NCBI GenBank assembly: GCA_964438735.1
Contig: CAYTLW010000036.1
Location: forward strand, 1 to 59,909
Direction: 5' to 3'
Source: CAYTLW01 sp964438735
GTDB taxonomy: Bacteria; Myxococcota_A; UBA9042
DNA length: 59,909 nucleotides
Positions 32,764 through 43,507 of this stretch are shown here, piece after piece. A model generated the notes under the pieces. That model worked only from the letters and a program-made list of their open reading frames with translations. It made no database searches and had not been told where the DNA came from. Both the position numbers and the translations under genes were made by a program. Positions within the stretch are counted from its first letter, which is position 1. Each line of letters begins with the position of its first letter.

Positions 32764-34353
32764 CTACGCCGATTCGGCCGCGCCCTCGGTGTGGAGCGGG
32801 TCGATGGGCGTGGCGGGGAAGTGCGGCTGGTCGTGGGCGTGGCGCTCGACGGCGGCCATGGCGGCCAGGACCAGGTCTTCGCAGTAGGGCCGCGCGACCA
32901 GCTGCACGCCGACCGGCAGACCGGCGCCGGCGGCGGTGACCGAGGCCACCTTGCGCTCGACGCGATCGCCACTGGAGCTGGATTCGGCCGCCTCTGCGGC
33001 GTGCACACGGGTGACCGGGGCGACGCCTGCGGGGAAGTTCAGATACGTATAGCGGAAGGCGATCGAGGCCGAGAGCGTGAAGTCGCCACTCTCGCCATGA
33101 CCCATGGCCGGCACCACGTGCGCCGGGCAGAGCACGGCGTCCAGCCCGATCTGGTCCCACAGATCCGCCTCCTGGCGACGCAGGCGGGTGCGCGCCTCGG
33201 CCAGGGACCAGAACTGCTGCACCGACTTCTCCCCCAACACGTCGAGCAAGCGGGCCAGGCGACTCTCGCCGCGCGCGTTCAGCAGGCGCCGCAGGCCCTG
33301 GCGGACCATGGCAGGCAGGCGCACGATGCGCAGGGAAGACGATAGCTGGCGACTGATCTCATCGCCGGCGAGCTTGTCCCGCATGGTGCGGGCACCATCT
33401 GCGCTGACCGCCGCCAGCCAGAGGTAGATCAGCTCGTCGGCATCGGGCGGCCGGTAGTCCACCAGGGTGGCACCGGCCTCGAGCAGGCCGTCGCGGGCGA
33501 TGGAGACCGCCCGTCGCAGGGGCGCCGAGGGCGTCAAGAAGCCGTCGTCATCGAACCATCCGATGCGCTTGCCGGTCAGGTCGACGGCGGCCGGATCGCC
33601 GAGAGGGAGGGGCGGCACCGCGGGATCGACAGCGGCCATGGCGAATGGATCCAGGACCGACATCAGCAGGTTGAGATCGGCCACCGTACGGGCCATGGGG
33701 CCCACCTGGGCGCGCACGACCTCCTGGCCTGGCTGAGCGCCATGGGAACCGCGGTTGGAGAGACGATCCACCGTCGGCTTCAGGCCCGCGATGCCGCAGA
33801 AGTGGGCCGGGATGCGGATCGAGCCGCCGATATCGGTGCCCAGGCCGCAGGGACTCATGCCGGAGGCGATCGCGGCCGCCTCGCCACCGCTGGAACCGCC
33901 CGCCGAGCGTCCCCCATGCCAGGGGTTGCGGGTCAGGCCGAAGATGGGGTTCTCGGTCTCCTGGGCCAGCAGCAATTGCGGCACGTTGGTCTTGGCCAGC
34001 ACGATGGCGCCGGCGGCGCGCAGGGCGGCGACCACGGGGGCGTCGCTGGTGGCCGGCTGACCGACCCGTCCGGTGATGCCCATGGTGGAGTCGGTGCCCG
34101 CCACCTCGAGGTTGTCCTTGATCGTCAGCGGCAGTCCGTGCAGCGGCCCCAATGACTCGCCGGCGGCGCGCGCCTGGTCGGCCGCCTCGGCCTCGGCCAG
34201 GGCCTGCTCGTGGCGTGGCAGGGCAAAACAGTTCAGCTGGTCGTCGATGGCATCGCGGCGCTCGGTGAGGGCGCGCACGATATCGACCGATGACAGGTCG
34301 CCGGCCTGCATGGCGGCGAGCAGCTCGGTGGCGGAGAGGGTGTGGATCTGCAT
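32764..34353 (-). CDS. Amidase-signature hydrolase (FAAH/GatA-like)
   Basis: 529 residues from ATG 34353. The Ser-cisSer-Lys triad is visible: K79 in GLPLTIKDN, S155 in GRSAGGSSGGEAA and S178 in GTDIGGSIRIPA. The C-terminal segment GLPVGVQLVARPYCEDLVL is typical. Members hydrolyse amides, from fatty-acid amides to glutaminyl substrates. No gatB/gatC is near, so it is probably a stand-alone amidase. It is the first gene of the amidase / hemB / ZIP / UnbV array. No clear Shine-Dalgarno is present. It is divergent from the kinase gene. Confidence 0.9.
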   Translation of the reverse strand: MQIHTLSATELLAAMQAGDLSSVDIVRALTERRDAIDDQLNCFALPRHEQALAEAEAADQARAAGESLGPLHGLPLTIKDNLEVAGTDSTMGITGRVGQPATSDAPVVAALRAAGAIVLAKTNVPQLLLAQETENPIFGLTRNPWHGGRSAGGSSGGEAAAIASGMSPCGLGTDIGGSIRIPAHFCGIAGLKPTVDRLSNRGSHGAQPGQEVVRAQVGPMARTVADLNLLMSVLDPFAMAAVDPAVPPLPLGDPAAVDLTGKRIGWFDDDGFLTPSAPLRRAVSIARDGLLEAGATLVDYRPPDADELIYLWLAAVSADGARTMRDKLAGDEISRQLSSSLRIVRLPAMVRQGLRRLLNARGESRLARLLDVLGEKSVQQFWSLAEARTRLRRQEADLWDQIGLDAVLCPAHVVPAMGHGESGDFTLSASIAFRYTYLNFPAGVAPVTRVHAAEAAESSSSGDRVERKVASVTAAGAGLPVGVQLVARPYCEDLVLAAMAAVERHAHDQPHFPATPIDPLHTEGAAESA

Positions 34354-34455
34354 TGAGGGCGTCCGCAATGGGCTTCTGACCGGCAGGCCAGGAGCGGGCC
34401 GGAGGCTAGCCCATGGCTGCCGCGATGCAAAGCGCGGACCCCGGTTCAGGCCCGG

Positions 34456-34485
34456 TTGCCAGACCGGCGGCCCAGAGGGCAGAAT
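34456..34485 (+). promoter_or_regulatory. Putative sigma-70-type promoter of the Ser/Thr kinase gene
   Basis: TTGCCA (34456-34461) and CAGAAT (34480-34485) are separated by 18 bp, matching the -35 and -10 consensus at 5/6 and 4/6 positions. The start codon lies 24 bp after the -10, implying a very short leader. GGGCAGAATC recurs at 21858-21867 upstream of the PilO-like lipoprotein, there without a matching -35. Confidence 0.4.
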
Positions 34486-34509
34486 CGCGGCACTGCGAGG
34501 CTCGAACCC

Positions 34510-36531
34510 ATGTCGGACCCGATCGAACAAGAGACCGGCAAGCGCTACTGCCCCAACTGCGGCGCGACCACCAACGCTGAGTTCTGCCCCGCCGATGGCG
34601 TCGCCACCGTGCAACGCGAAGCGCTTACGGTAGACGCCTCACAATTACATACCGGCGACGTGATCGAGGGTCGCTATCGGATCACCGGCGTGCTGGGGCG
34701 AGGCGGATTCGGGGCGGTGTACTCGGCCGAGCATACCGGCACCCAGCAACAGGTGGCGCTGAAGATGATGCTGCCCAACCCGGAGGGCACGGACGAAGAT
34801 GAGATCCGGCGCTTCTACCGGGAAGCACAGGTTACAGCCAGCCTGCGCCACGCCAACACGGTGCGGGTCTTCGATGTGGGTCAGACGGCCAAGGGCGCGC
34901 TGTACATCGCCATGGAGATGCTGCGCGGCCCCACCCTGGCCGCGCACCTGAAGGCGCGCATCGCCGCCGGTGGGCCGCTGAGCGAGCACGAGGCCATCGA
35001 CATCGCCCTGCCGGTGCTGCGCAGCCTGCATGAAGCGCACAAGAAGAGCCTGGTTCACCGCGATCTGAAGCCGGCCAACATCATGCTCACGCGGCTGGAC
35101 GAGGACGACGAGGACGACGACGTGGTGGTCAAGGTCCTGGACTTCGGCATCGCCCGTCCCCAGGAGAGCTCCCTGACCGGGGCTGGCACCTCCTTGGGAA
35201 CCCCCGCCTACATGAGCCCGGAGCAATGCCAGGGAAAGACCCTGGACGGCCGCTCCGACCTCTACTCCCTGGGGGTCATCCTCTTCCTGTGCACCGCCGG
35301 CAAGGTGCCCTTCGAAGACCGCAATCCGCTGACGGTGATGTTCAAACACGCGGCCGAGCCGGTGCCCGATCTGCAGGAGATGGCGCCGGCGACGCTGTCC
35401 GAGGATTTCGTCGCCTGCGTGCACCGGGCGCTGGCCAAGGGTGCGCACGAGCGCTTCCCCTCGGCGCGCGCCATGCGACAGGCGTTGGAGGCAGTACGGG
35501 CGGGCAGACCGCTGCCGGCGGACGACACCAGGCAGCCCTCCTCGTCCGGCATCCCGGCGATGGAGCCGGAACCGCGTGGTCGCCCGACGGAGGCCTTCGG
35601 TGGCAGCGCGGCGGTCGGTGGCGCACCGCAGGCACAGGCAGCCGTGACGCCCGATGTGCAGGCAGCCCTGGGCGGCTCGACCCTTCCCTACGTTGAGAGC
35701 ACCTCCAAGCGCATCGCCCGGATCGACGTCACCGCCGACATCTCCGTGGACGACGAGACCACGGCCCAGCCCCTGACACCCGGGCCCGTGCCGACGCTCA
35801 GCGTGGCCGATGGCGGCGCCGACGCGGTGGAAGATCCCACCGTCGCGGCGCCGGTGCACCTGGGCGACGCCGGTGAATCGCCTACGGTCGCAGCGACGGT
35901 GACCACACCGGCGAGCACCACCTCGATCCCAGCCACCGCAGCCGCGCCGGCAGCCGCCCCGGCGCCGCCGAAAACAGCCGCGCCAGCGACGCAAGCCGAC
36001 GCCCAATCCGGCCCTGCCGAGCCCCCAGCCCGACGACGTCAGCCCATCGCCATCTGGGTCGGCATGGGTGCGGTGGTGATCCTGGCCGCGGTCGGCGGCT
36101 TCGCCCTTCGCGGTAGTGGTAACGAGCAGCCGGCAGGCGATGCCGACAAGGGCCAGGTCGCCGCACCAAACGCCGCGCTGGCGGCTCCGACGACGCCCGC
36201 TCCGACGGCGGCCAAGGGGGCGGCCGCGGCCCAGAAGGGCGCCGACGCAAGCGCGACGAAACCTGACGCGGGCGCAGCTGCGGCGCATGAGGCCGGGGCG
36301 GACGCCCACGTGGCGGGCGGCGGGAGCAAGGAGTCAGCCGACGCGCAGGCGGAAAAAGCGCCGACGCCAGTGGCCGGCAAGCCCGCCGTTCGCCCGAAAC
36401 GAGCCAAGAAAGCCAGCGCACGCAAGCCCGCCACCGCCAAACCGCGCCCCCGCGCCAAACCACGTGCCAAGGCCAAACCCAAGCCGGCCAAGGACAAGGG
36501 CGAGCCGGTGCAGCGCTTCTTCTTGGACTGA
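34510..36531 (+). CDS. Membrane Ser/Thr protein kinase with N-terminal zinc ribbon
   Basis: 673 residues from ATG 34510. A zinc-ribbon-like head CPNCG...FCPADG (14-30) is followed by a Hanks-type kinase (about 54-340): Gly loop GRGGFG, K85 (VALK), catalytic HRDLKPAN (D185), DFGIA (D211) and the activation loop GTPAYMSPEQ. A short acidic insert (EDDEDDD) precedes DFG. A Pro/Ala/Thr-rich linker leads to one transmembrane helix (about 513-533) and a long Ala/Lys/Pro-rich external tail ending in basic repeats. All catalytic residues are intact. Candidate targets include the FHA protein at 26006. Divergent from the amidase gene. Confidence 0.93.
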   Translation: MSDPIEQETGKRYCPNCGATTNAEFCPADGVATVQREALTVDASQLHTGDVIEGRYRITGVLGRGGFGAVYSAEHTGTQQQVALKMMLPNPEGTDEDEIRRFYREAQVTASLRHANTVRVFDVGQTAKGALYIAMEMLRGPTLAAHLKARIAAGGPLSEHEAIDIALPVLRSLHEAHKKSLVHRDLKPANIMLTRLDEDDEDDDVVVKVLDFGIARPQESSLTGAGTSLGTPAYMSPEQCQGKTLDGRSDLYSLGVILFLCTAGKVPFEDRNPLTVMFKHAAEPVPDLQEMAPATLSEDFVACVHRALAKGAHERFPSARAMRQALEAVRAGRPLPADDTRQPSSSGIPAMEPEPRGRPTEAFGGSAAVGGAPQAQAAVTPDVQAALGGSTLPYVESTSKRIARIDVTADISVDDETTAQPLTPGPVPTLSVADGGADAVEDPTVAAPVHLGDAGESPTVAATVTTPASTTSIPATAAAPAAAPAPPKTAAPATQADAQSGPAEPPARRRQPIAIWVGMGAVVILAAVGGFALRGSGNEQPAGDADKGQVAAPNAALAAPTTPAPTAAKGAAAAQKGADASATKPDAGAAAAHEAGADAHVAGGGSKESADAQAEKAPTPVAGKPAVRPKRAKKASARKPATAKPRPRAKPRAKAKPKPAKDKGEPVQRFFLD

Positions 36532-36573
36532 GCCGCCGTCTGGCGAGATCCGGAAAAGGGCGAGAGCAGAATC

Positions 36574-37446
36574 TCAGGTGGGCAGATCCGCATCGCCGTG
36601 TTCGCGGTATGCGCCGCGATCTTTCAGCGCCCGCGTAGCTGCAAAGACCTCTTCATCAGACGCCCTGGGATCCAGACCGATGGTGTGTGCGAGGTGGCCC
36701 CGCAATGCCTCCGAGTCGGTCCGCATGAAGGGGTTGGTGGCCCGCTCCTCGGCGATGGTCGAAGGCACGGCCGAGCCGCCGCGGCTGCGCACCTGCCAGA
36801 CCCGCTTGATTCGCCTGGCCAGGTCTTCGTTGCTGCGCTCGACCGACCAGGCAAAGCGCAGGTTGTCGACCGTATACTCGTGCGCGCAGCAGACCCGGGT
36901 CTGCCCGTCCAGGGAGGCCAGTCGCTGCAAGCTGGCGTGCATCTTCGCCGGCGGCCCATGAAAGAGCCGCCCGCAGCCGCCTGTAAAGAGCGTATCGCCA
37001 CAGAAGAGGACGCCATCGAAGACGAAGGAGAGGTGCCCGTCGACGTGCCCCTCGGTCAACCAGGTGGTGCCTTCGACCGCGCCGATCCGGACCGTGTCGC
37101 CATCCTGCACGGGCCGGTTCAAGCCGGGGATGTCACCGTCGCGCAAGGCGCAGCCGACCACCTGCAGATCAGCCAGTTGACCGGCACTCTCCAGGTCGCG
37201 GTTGATGCCGACGTGATCGCCGTGGGCATGGGTGTTCAAGATCGTCTCGAAACGCCAGCCCTTTCTCTTCACCAACTCGAGCACCGGCCCGGCCTCAGGG
37301 CCATCCACCGCAGCGCACGTGCCCGTCTCCAGGCATACGGCCACCCAGCCCAGGTTGTCGTGGCCCAGCGGGACCTGGTGCACCTCCAGGCGACCATCGC
37401 AGACCACAAAGGGCGCCGCCGGATCGGTGACAACGTGCTGGCGCAT
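36574..37446 (-). CDS. Hydroxyacylglutathione hydrolase (glyoxalase II)-like metallo-beta-lactamase-fold enzyme
   Basis: 290 residues from ATG 37446, with AGAGG upstream and a GTG one codon earlier. The binuclear metal motif THAHGDH (H73, H75, D77, H78) is followed by TEGHVDGHLSF, FCGDTLFTGGCGR and CAHEYTVDNLRFA, which match glyoxalase II. It hydrolyses S-lactoylglutathione to D-lactate and glutathione. It is about 30 residues longer than the usual 250-260, at the C-terminus. It lies 83 bp after the cyclase gene and may be in that operon. Confidence 0.88.
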   Translation of the reverse strand: MRQHVVTDPAAPFVVCDGRLEVHQVPLGHDNLGWVAVCLETGTCAAVDGPEAGPVLELVKRKGWRFETILNTHAHGDHVGINRDLESAGQLADLQVVGCALRDGDIPGLNRPVQDGDTVRIGAVEGTTWLTEGHVDGHLSFVFDGVLFCGDTLFTGGCGRLFHGPPAKMHASLQRLASLDGQTRVCCAHEYTVDNLRFAWSVERSNEDLARRIKRVWQVRSRGGSAVPSTIAEERATNPFMRTDSEALRGHLAHTIGLDPRASDEEVFAATRALKDRGAYREHGDADLPT

Positions 37447-37529
37447 CACAACCTCTGGAGGAATGGCGGGCCGAAGGAAGGTCGGTGTCGGCTGTTCCTG
37501 CTAGAGGATAGTTTTGCCGCTGTCCGTGC

Positions 37530-38825
37530 CTACGTCGGAGGCGTAGGCGCGACCGCTGCATCGCGGTCGGCCTGCGGGGGCACGACGAAATAGGTGCGCA
37601 TGGCGCCCTTGCCCTTGACCTCGATGGGGCCGCGCTTCTCGAATTGGAAGGCATCGCCCAGGGCATTACGGGTCGACTCCGACACCTGGATGCGTCCCGA
37701 CTCGCCGTGGGATTCCATGCGGCTGGCGGTGTTCACGGCGTCGCCCCAGAGGTCGTAGATGAACTTGCGGCGACCGATCACGCCGGCGACCACGGGCCCG
37801 GAGTTGATGCCGATGCGGATGCCCAATTCGTGCCCGGTGGCGGCATTGAATTCATCGATGGCGGCCAGCATCCCGACGGCCATGTCGGTCAGCGCGCGGG
37901 CATGATCAGGGCACGGTTCGGGCAGCCCGGCGGCGGCCATGTAGGCGTCCCCGATGGTCTTGATCTTCTCCACGCCATGGCGATCGGCCAGCTCGTCGAA
38001 GGATGAAAAGAGCTGGTTGAGCAGACCGACCAGCTCCTCGGGACCGATCTTCGCCGACAGCACGGTGAAGCCGACGATGTCCGCAAAGAGCACGCTGACC
38101 TCGGCGAATCCTTCGGCGATGGTCTCGTGGTCGACCTTGAGGCGCTCGGCGATGGCCGCCGGCAGGATGTTGAGCAGCAGGCGCTCGCCACGGGCCTGTT
38201 CCTTTTGCAACAACACGTGTTTTTCGCGCAGGGCTCCGCGCGCCTTCTCCAGCTCGTAGACGAAGTAATAGACCAGCAGGATGACGGTCATCACGTAGCC
38301 AAGCGGTACCGCGAGGGAGAGATATAGCGGGTGGCTCGACACATAGGGTCGCATGGGCACGCCGTACCAGACCTCGGCGACGATGATCGCGGTGGCGGCG
38401 AGGCAATAGAGTTCGGTCCAGACGATCGCCTCGCGGCGGGAGGACAGCAGCAGCGCGCCCAGCGGTGCCAGCGAGCCCCACATGATGTAGCCGTAACCCG
38501 CTCCCATGCCGCCGTACCAGTAGTGCGCCAGGGTGGCGACGACGACGATCAGGGCAAACTGGGAGCGCTGCAGGAACATACGCTTGCCGGTCAGCCAGAA
38601 GTGAACCAGGCCGAGCGTCGTGATCGCGGTATAGCCGAGCATCACCTGGACATCGGCCATGTCTCCCGCGAGCCAGGCCATCCAGGCCTCGACGGGCATG
38701 CCGAACAACATCACCAGGCTGAAGATGTTGAGCACCGCCTTGCGGACGAGCTCGTCGGCGTCGGCGTCGGGGCGGCCGCCCAGGGCAAGGAGTCGGCGCA
38801 ACTGCCGCATGTACCAGGCGAGCAT
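37530..38825 (-). CDS. Membrane-bound class III adenylate cyclase
   Basis: 431 residues with an exceptional ribosome site (GGGAGGGAGAG) before ATG 38825. Six hydrophobic helices span about 32-190, then a coiled linker and a class III cyclase domain (about 240-420). The metal-binding Asp are D249 (LFADIVGF) and D293 (KTIGDAYM). The substrate-selecting pair K289 and D358 (YDLWG) indicates ATP. The transition-state residues are N365 and R369 (NTASRME). Thus cAMP production is expected. It lies 17 bp after the response regulator, in one operon with the histidine kinase. Confidence 0.9.
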   Translation of the reverse strand: MLAWYMRQLRRLLALGGRPDADADELVRKAVLNIFSLVMLFGMPVEAWMAWLAGDMADVQVMLGYTAITTLGLVHFWLTGKRMFLQRSQFALIVVVATLAHYWYGGMGAGYGYIMWGSLAPLGALLLSSRREAIVWTELYCLAATAIIVAEVWYGVPMRPYVSSHPLYLSLAVPLGYVMTVILLVYYFVYELEKARGALREKHVLLQKEQARGERLLLNILPAAIAERLKVDHETIAEGFAEVSVLFADIVGFTVLSAKIGPEELVGLLNQLFSSFDELADRHGVEKIKTIGDAYMAAAGLPEPCPDHARALTDMAVGMLAAIDEFNAATGHELGIRIGINSGPVVAGVIGRRKFIYDLWGDAVNTASRMESHGESGRIQVSESTRNALGDAFQFEKRGPIEVKGKGAMRTYFVVPPQADRDAAVAPTPPT

Positions 38826-38842
38826 CTCTCCCTCCCCCGAAC

Positions 38843-39521
<679 letters not shown>

Positions 39522-39532
<11 letters not shown>

Positions 39533-40496
39533 CGACCTGTCCCGCCAGCGCTTTGGCACTGCCCCGCCGCTTCCTGGCGGCCGCCGGGAGCACCGCCGGC
39601 AGCCGGATGGTGAACACAGACCCGATCCCAGGCTCGCTGTCGATCTCCAGGGAGCCGCCGTGGGCACGCACCACGCCATCGACGATCGCCAGCCCGAGGC
39701 CGGTACCCTGGCGCGATCTGCGGTGCAGGGCTGCGCGATAGAAGCGCTCGACGATCCGGCCGCGTTCGTGCTCTGGGATGCCCGGCCCCTCGTCGCGGAC
39801 CTCGATCAGCACCTCGCCAGCGCGCTGCCGCGCGACCAACTCCACGGGGCCACGGTCGCCACCGAACTTGAGCGCGTTGTCGACCAGGTTCGCGATGGCG
39901 TCGGCCAGGGCGTCGGGATCGCCGTTCACCGGCGGCAACGGCGGCTGCACCGAGACATGCAAGCCGACAGCGTGATTGCCGCGATCGACGAACCGCGCCG
40001 CCACCTCATCGACCAGGGTGGCCACATCCAGGCGTCTGGCGTCCAGGGGGGCCGCCGACGCTTCCAGCCGCCGCCAGCGCAGGATGCGATCGACCAACTC
40101 GTCGAGGCGGTCGATCTCGGCCCGCAGTCGCTCCAAGACCTGCTGGCGTTGTTCGGGTGAGCCGGCGCGATCCAGCTCCAGGGTCTCGGTCATCAGGCGC
40201 ATACCCGCGATGGGCGTGCGCAACTCGTGCGAGACATTGGCGACGAACTCGCTCTGCAGGGCGGCCAACCGGGCCGTGCGGCGGACATAGAGCAGCGCCG
40301 CGGCGCCACCGGTGATGGCCATGACCGCGAAGCAGAGCACCAGCACACCGAACGCGATGTCCCAGCCCTCCCGCCACAGAGCCAGGGCGATGATGCCCAC
40401 GCTCAACGAGAGCACGCCCGGCACGATGACCGCCCCGACCAGCAGAGCCAGCAGGGTGCGGGTTGGCATGGAGCCGGCCAGGCGACGTCGCTTCAT
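39522..40496 (-). CDS. Sensor histidine kinase
   Basis: 324 residues with two transmembrane helices (about 12-40 and 46-70) and almost no periplasmic loop, so it probably senses within the membrane or inside the cell. The phospho-acceptor is H90 in FVANVSHELRTPIAG. The ATPase domain has DNALKF (N-box), EVRDEGPGIPE and GTGLGLAIV. ATG 40496 overlaps the carbamate-kinase stop (ATGA), so translation is coupled. Partner of the downstream OmpR-type regulator. Confidence 0.94.
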
Positions 40497-41443
40497 GCAC
40501 CGTCCCGGATGGCGAGGATTCGTGTCCCGGCGCGACCGGCTACGGCCTCCACCAGGTTGGCGGGATCGGTGATTACCACCTGCCCGCCACCGCCGTCGAT
40601 GTAGGCCAGGGCGGCGTCGATCTTGGGGCCCATGCTGCCGGCGGGAAACTCCCCAGCGGCCAGCAGCGCGCGCATGCGCTCGGCGTCCACCTCGCCCAGC
40701 GGACGGGCATCGGGGGTACCGAAGCCCTCCTCGACGTGGGATACGGCGGTCGAGATGACCAGCGCGTCGGCGCCCAACTGCAAGGCCAACATGGCCGAGG
40801 CGCGATCCTTGTCGATGACGGCCTCAACGCCGTGCAACAAGCCATCGTTGCGGACCACGGGCACGCCGCCTCCGCCGACGGCCACGGGCACCATCCCACG
40901 GCCGCAGCAGCGCCGGATGGCGTCAAGCTCGATGATCTCCAGCGGCGCCGGTGAAGGCACCACCCTGCGCCAACCCCGGCCAGCGTCCTCGACCACGTTC
41001 CAGCCATGGGCCTCGGCATGTTGGCGGGCCGTCTCTTCGTCGTAGAAGGGGCCGATGGGTTTGTCCGGGTTGGCGAAGGCCGGGTCTTCGGCGTCGACCC
41101 GAACCTGGGTCACCAAAGTCACCACCGTGCGGTCGATGCTGCGGGCGCTCAAGGCGTTGCCCAGCACCTGCTGCAGCATGTACCCCATGCCGCCCTCGGT
41201 GTCTGCATCGCAGATATCCAGCGGCAGCGCGTACACGGCGTGCCGGGACATCTCCACCCGCAGCAATACGTTGCCCACCTGCGGGCCATTGCCGTGGGTC
41301 AGCACCACGTCCCAGCCGGCGTCGATGAGCGCGGCGACCTGTTCACAGGTGAACACCGCAGCCTGGAACTGCTCTGGGATCGCCCCCGTGCCGCCCAACT
41401 GGACGAGCGAGTTTCCGCCGATGGCGACCACAGCCAGGGGCAT
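40493..41443 (-). CDS. arcC: Carbamate kinase
   Basis: 316 residues from ATG 41443 (GGAGG upstream); family length is about 310. Amino-acid-kinase fold. Motifs: VVAIGGNSLVQ, LTHGNGPQVGNVLLR, GYMLQQVLGN, VAVGGGGVPVV, IDKDRASAMLA and GEFPAGSMGPKIDAAL. It makes ATP from carbamoyl phosphate in fermentative arginine or purine catabolism. No arcA or arcB is adjacent. Instead it is translationally coupled to a sensor kinase, regulator and cyclase, which is an unusual partner set. Confidence 0.94.
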   Translation of the reverse strand: MPLAVVAIGGNSLVQLGGTGAIPEQFQAAVFTCEQVAALIDAGWDVVLTHGNGPQVGNVLLRVEMSRHAVYALPLDICDADTEGGMGYMLQQVLGNALSARSIDRTVVTLVTQVRVDAEDPAFANPDKPIGPFYDEETARQHAEAHGWNVVEDAGRGWRRVVPSPAPLEIIELDAIRRCCGRGMVPVAVGGGGVPVVRNDGLLHGVEAVIDKDRASAMLALQLGADALVISTAVSHVEEGFGTPDARPLGEVDAERMRALLAAGEFPAGSMGPKIDAALAYIDGGGGQVVITDPANLVEAVAGRAGTRILAIRDGA

Positions 41444-41516
41444 GATGTCCTCCCTCCTCCCGCAGCACGGGAGAAGTGGCCAGTGTAGCCGATGATCCCA
41501 GGCTCGGGGAGAGGGC

Positions 41517-43319
41517 TCAGTCGTCGTCGAGGCGAGGCGAACGAATCGGCCTGCGGATGGCAAATCGCCAGCGATCGCGCCGGTCGTCGTGACCCGCGGC
41601 GGCCACCTCGATGCGATCGCCGACCAGCCAGCGACCGTCTGGCTCGGTGCCGATCTGCAGACTGACGCCCGCTCGATCCACCGTCAGACGCTCGCCGCCC
41701 TGCGCCAGATCGGCGGCGTAGAGCTTCAGCTCCAAGGGCAACTCGTCCAGGATGACGTAACCTCGCGAACGCCGCAGCCCCAGTAGAACGCCCCGTCGCC
41801 AGCGCCGTGCGCCCCCCGGTAGGCGGAGATCGCGCCGGAAGAGCTGGTCGAGCAGCAACTTGTGCGCCTTCTTGTCCAGCTTCCTCTGCAGGGTGTGGGC
41901 CCGGTTGCCGGCCTCGATCACCGCCTCTCGAAGCGCTTCGTCGGCGCCGGGTGGCGCGCCGGGTTCCATGCCCAGCAGCTCCAGCGCCTCCTTGTGGGTG
42001 AAGATGCCGACCACCTCGCGCATGGGCGCGCTGAACCTGGCGTAGGCCGCCGCGCCCACCCCGTGGTGGCGCGCCGGCGCGGCGTCGAAGAGCGAGCGCA
42101 CGTTGCTGCGCAGGGCGTGATGTTCCACCACCTGGCGGATGCCGGCGAGGTGGCCATGGCCCGGCAAGCCGGCCAGCCAATCGGCCATCGGCCGGCGATG
42201 TTCGGTCTCGCCGCGCCATCGCCAGGCTGCTGGGTCGAGCTTGTGCTCGCGAACCAGTGCATCGGCCAGGCGCTCCAACGCGTCCAACTTCTCCGGCGGT
42301 GGCTCGGCGTGGACCCGAAAGACCGCCTGCAGGTCGGGCTCCCCTCGGGCGGCGGCCAGCAGGCTGGCGCCCTCGATGTTGGTCAGCAGGGAGATCTGTT
42401 CGTTGTAGCGCTCGACGGACAGGCGGGGGGTGGCGCGCGCACGAAAGGCAGTGCCCGCATCGTCGACCAGGTCGATATTCACCTCTGCCCGTCGATGCCG
42501 GACGACGCCACGGCCGACCGCTTCGGCCATGCGCAAACGGCCGACTTCGGCCATCAAGCGCAGCGAGCCGGCGAAGGGCTGTTCCGCAAGCGGGTGCCCC
42601 GGCCCGCGATCGAGCATCGACTGCACGCCGACGTAGGTGAGTTTGCGGCGGCTGCGGATACGCGCTCGCAGCAACCTGGCGTCCAGACAGCTGCCGTCCG
42701 CATCCAGCCGCATCTCGACGACCACTGCACGCCTGTCGACGCCCTCGTTGAGCGAGATGATGTCCTCGCAGAGCACGCGAGGCAGCATGGGGATGGTCAG
42801 TCCGGGCAGGTAGTAGCTGGCGCCGCGCCGAAGGGCTTCTCTCATCAACGCCGTTCCGGGTCGAACGTAGTACGCCGCGTCGGCGAGGGCATAACGAACC
42901 ACGTAGCCGCCCGCTTCGGCCTGCACGTGCACCGCCTGGTCGAGATCGCGCGAGCGCAGGTAGTCGATGGTGACGAAAGGCAGATGTCGGAGGTCGACCA
43001 GGTCTGGCGCGTCGAACCCGGGCTCAGCCTGCAGCGCAGCCGCCTCCTGCTCGACTTCGGGTGGGTGATAGGGCGTCAGTCCGGCGGCGGCCGCGACCCG
43101 GTGGACCCGGCCGAGCGCCGTGCCGGGCGCCGCGAGCGTCAACACCGGCGCCAGGGTGCCGCTGTCCAGCGGACGCACGGCCATCAGGGTGCCGGGCTCG
43201 GGCGGTTCCAGGGGAGCGGGCAGGTCGGCCAGCTTGCGCTCCCCGTCCCCATCCAGCAGCGGGCGCACTGCGCCAGACTCGAGGACTTCGGCCACCAGCA
43301 ACTGGGGGTATATGGACAT
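41517..43319 (-). CDS. RNB-domain exoribonuclease (RNase II/R-like), variant
   Basis: 600 residues from ATG 43319. An RNB catalytic segment is recognisable: TIDYLRSRDLDQAV (usual TIDxxxAxDxDDA), YALADAAYYVRPGTALMREA, RGASYYLPGLTIPMLP and EDIISLNEGVDRRAV. It lacks the N-terminal cold-shock domains of RNase R and the last Asp of the DDA motif is Gln. Activity may be reduced or altered. The remaining acidic residues could still bind Mg2+. It lies 73 bp before arcC. No Shine-Dalgarno is obvious. Confidence 0.8.
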   Translation of the reverse strand: MSIYPQLLVAEVLESGAVRPLLDGDGERKLADLPAPLEPPEPGTLMAVRPLDSGTLAPVLTLAAPGTALGRVHRVAAAAGLTPYHPPEVEQEAAALQAEPGFDAPDLVDLRHLPFVTIDYLRSRDLDQAVHVQAEAGGYVVRYALADAAYYVRPGTALMREALRRGASYYLPGLTIPMLPRVLCEDIISLNEGVDRRAVVVEMRLDADGSCLDARLLRARIRSRRKLTYVGVQSMLDRGPGHPLAEQPFAGSLRLMAEVGRLRMAEAVGRGVVRHRRAEVNIDLVDDAGTAFRARATPRLSVERYNEQISLLTNIEGASLLAAARGEPDLQAVFRVHAEPPPEKLDALERLADALVREHKLDPAAWRWRGETEHRRPMADWLAGLPGHGHLAGIRQVVEHHALRSNVRSLFDAAPARHHGVGAAAYARFSAPMREVVGIFTHKEALELLGMEPGAPPGADEALREAVIEAGNRAHTLQRKLDKKAHKLLLDQLFRRDLRLPGGARRWRRGVLLGLRRSRGYVILDELPLELKLYAADLAQGGERLTVDRAGVSLQIGTEPDGRWLVGDRIEVAAAGHDDRRDRWRFAIRRPIRSPRLDDD

Positions 43320-43507
43320 GGCGCTACCATAACGTGCGCCCCCGCGACGCGCGAGGGTCGCGGCGACGCGACAGCCGAGACAGATCGAGACAGGCGCGGC
43401 GAGACATGACAACGTCCAAGACCCCGTACTGTCAGCGATCGCCCGCCAAGCATGGGTTTTGCATGTATGAATGCGGCGACGGCAGGTGACGGGCCCGGGA
43501 GCGCAAC

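Noticed and set aside
37530..38825. Guanylate rather than adenylate cyclase
   Set aside because: The substrate-selecting positions carry Lys (KTIGD) and Asp (YDLWG), the ATP-type pair, not the Glu/Cys pair of guanylate cyclases.
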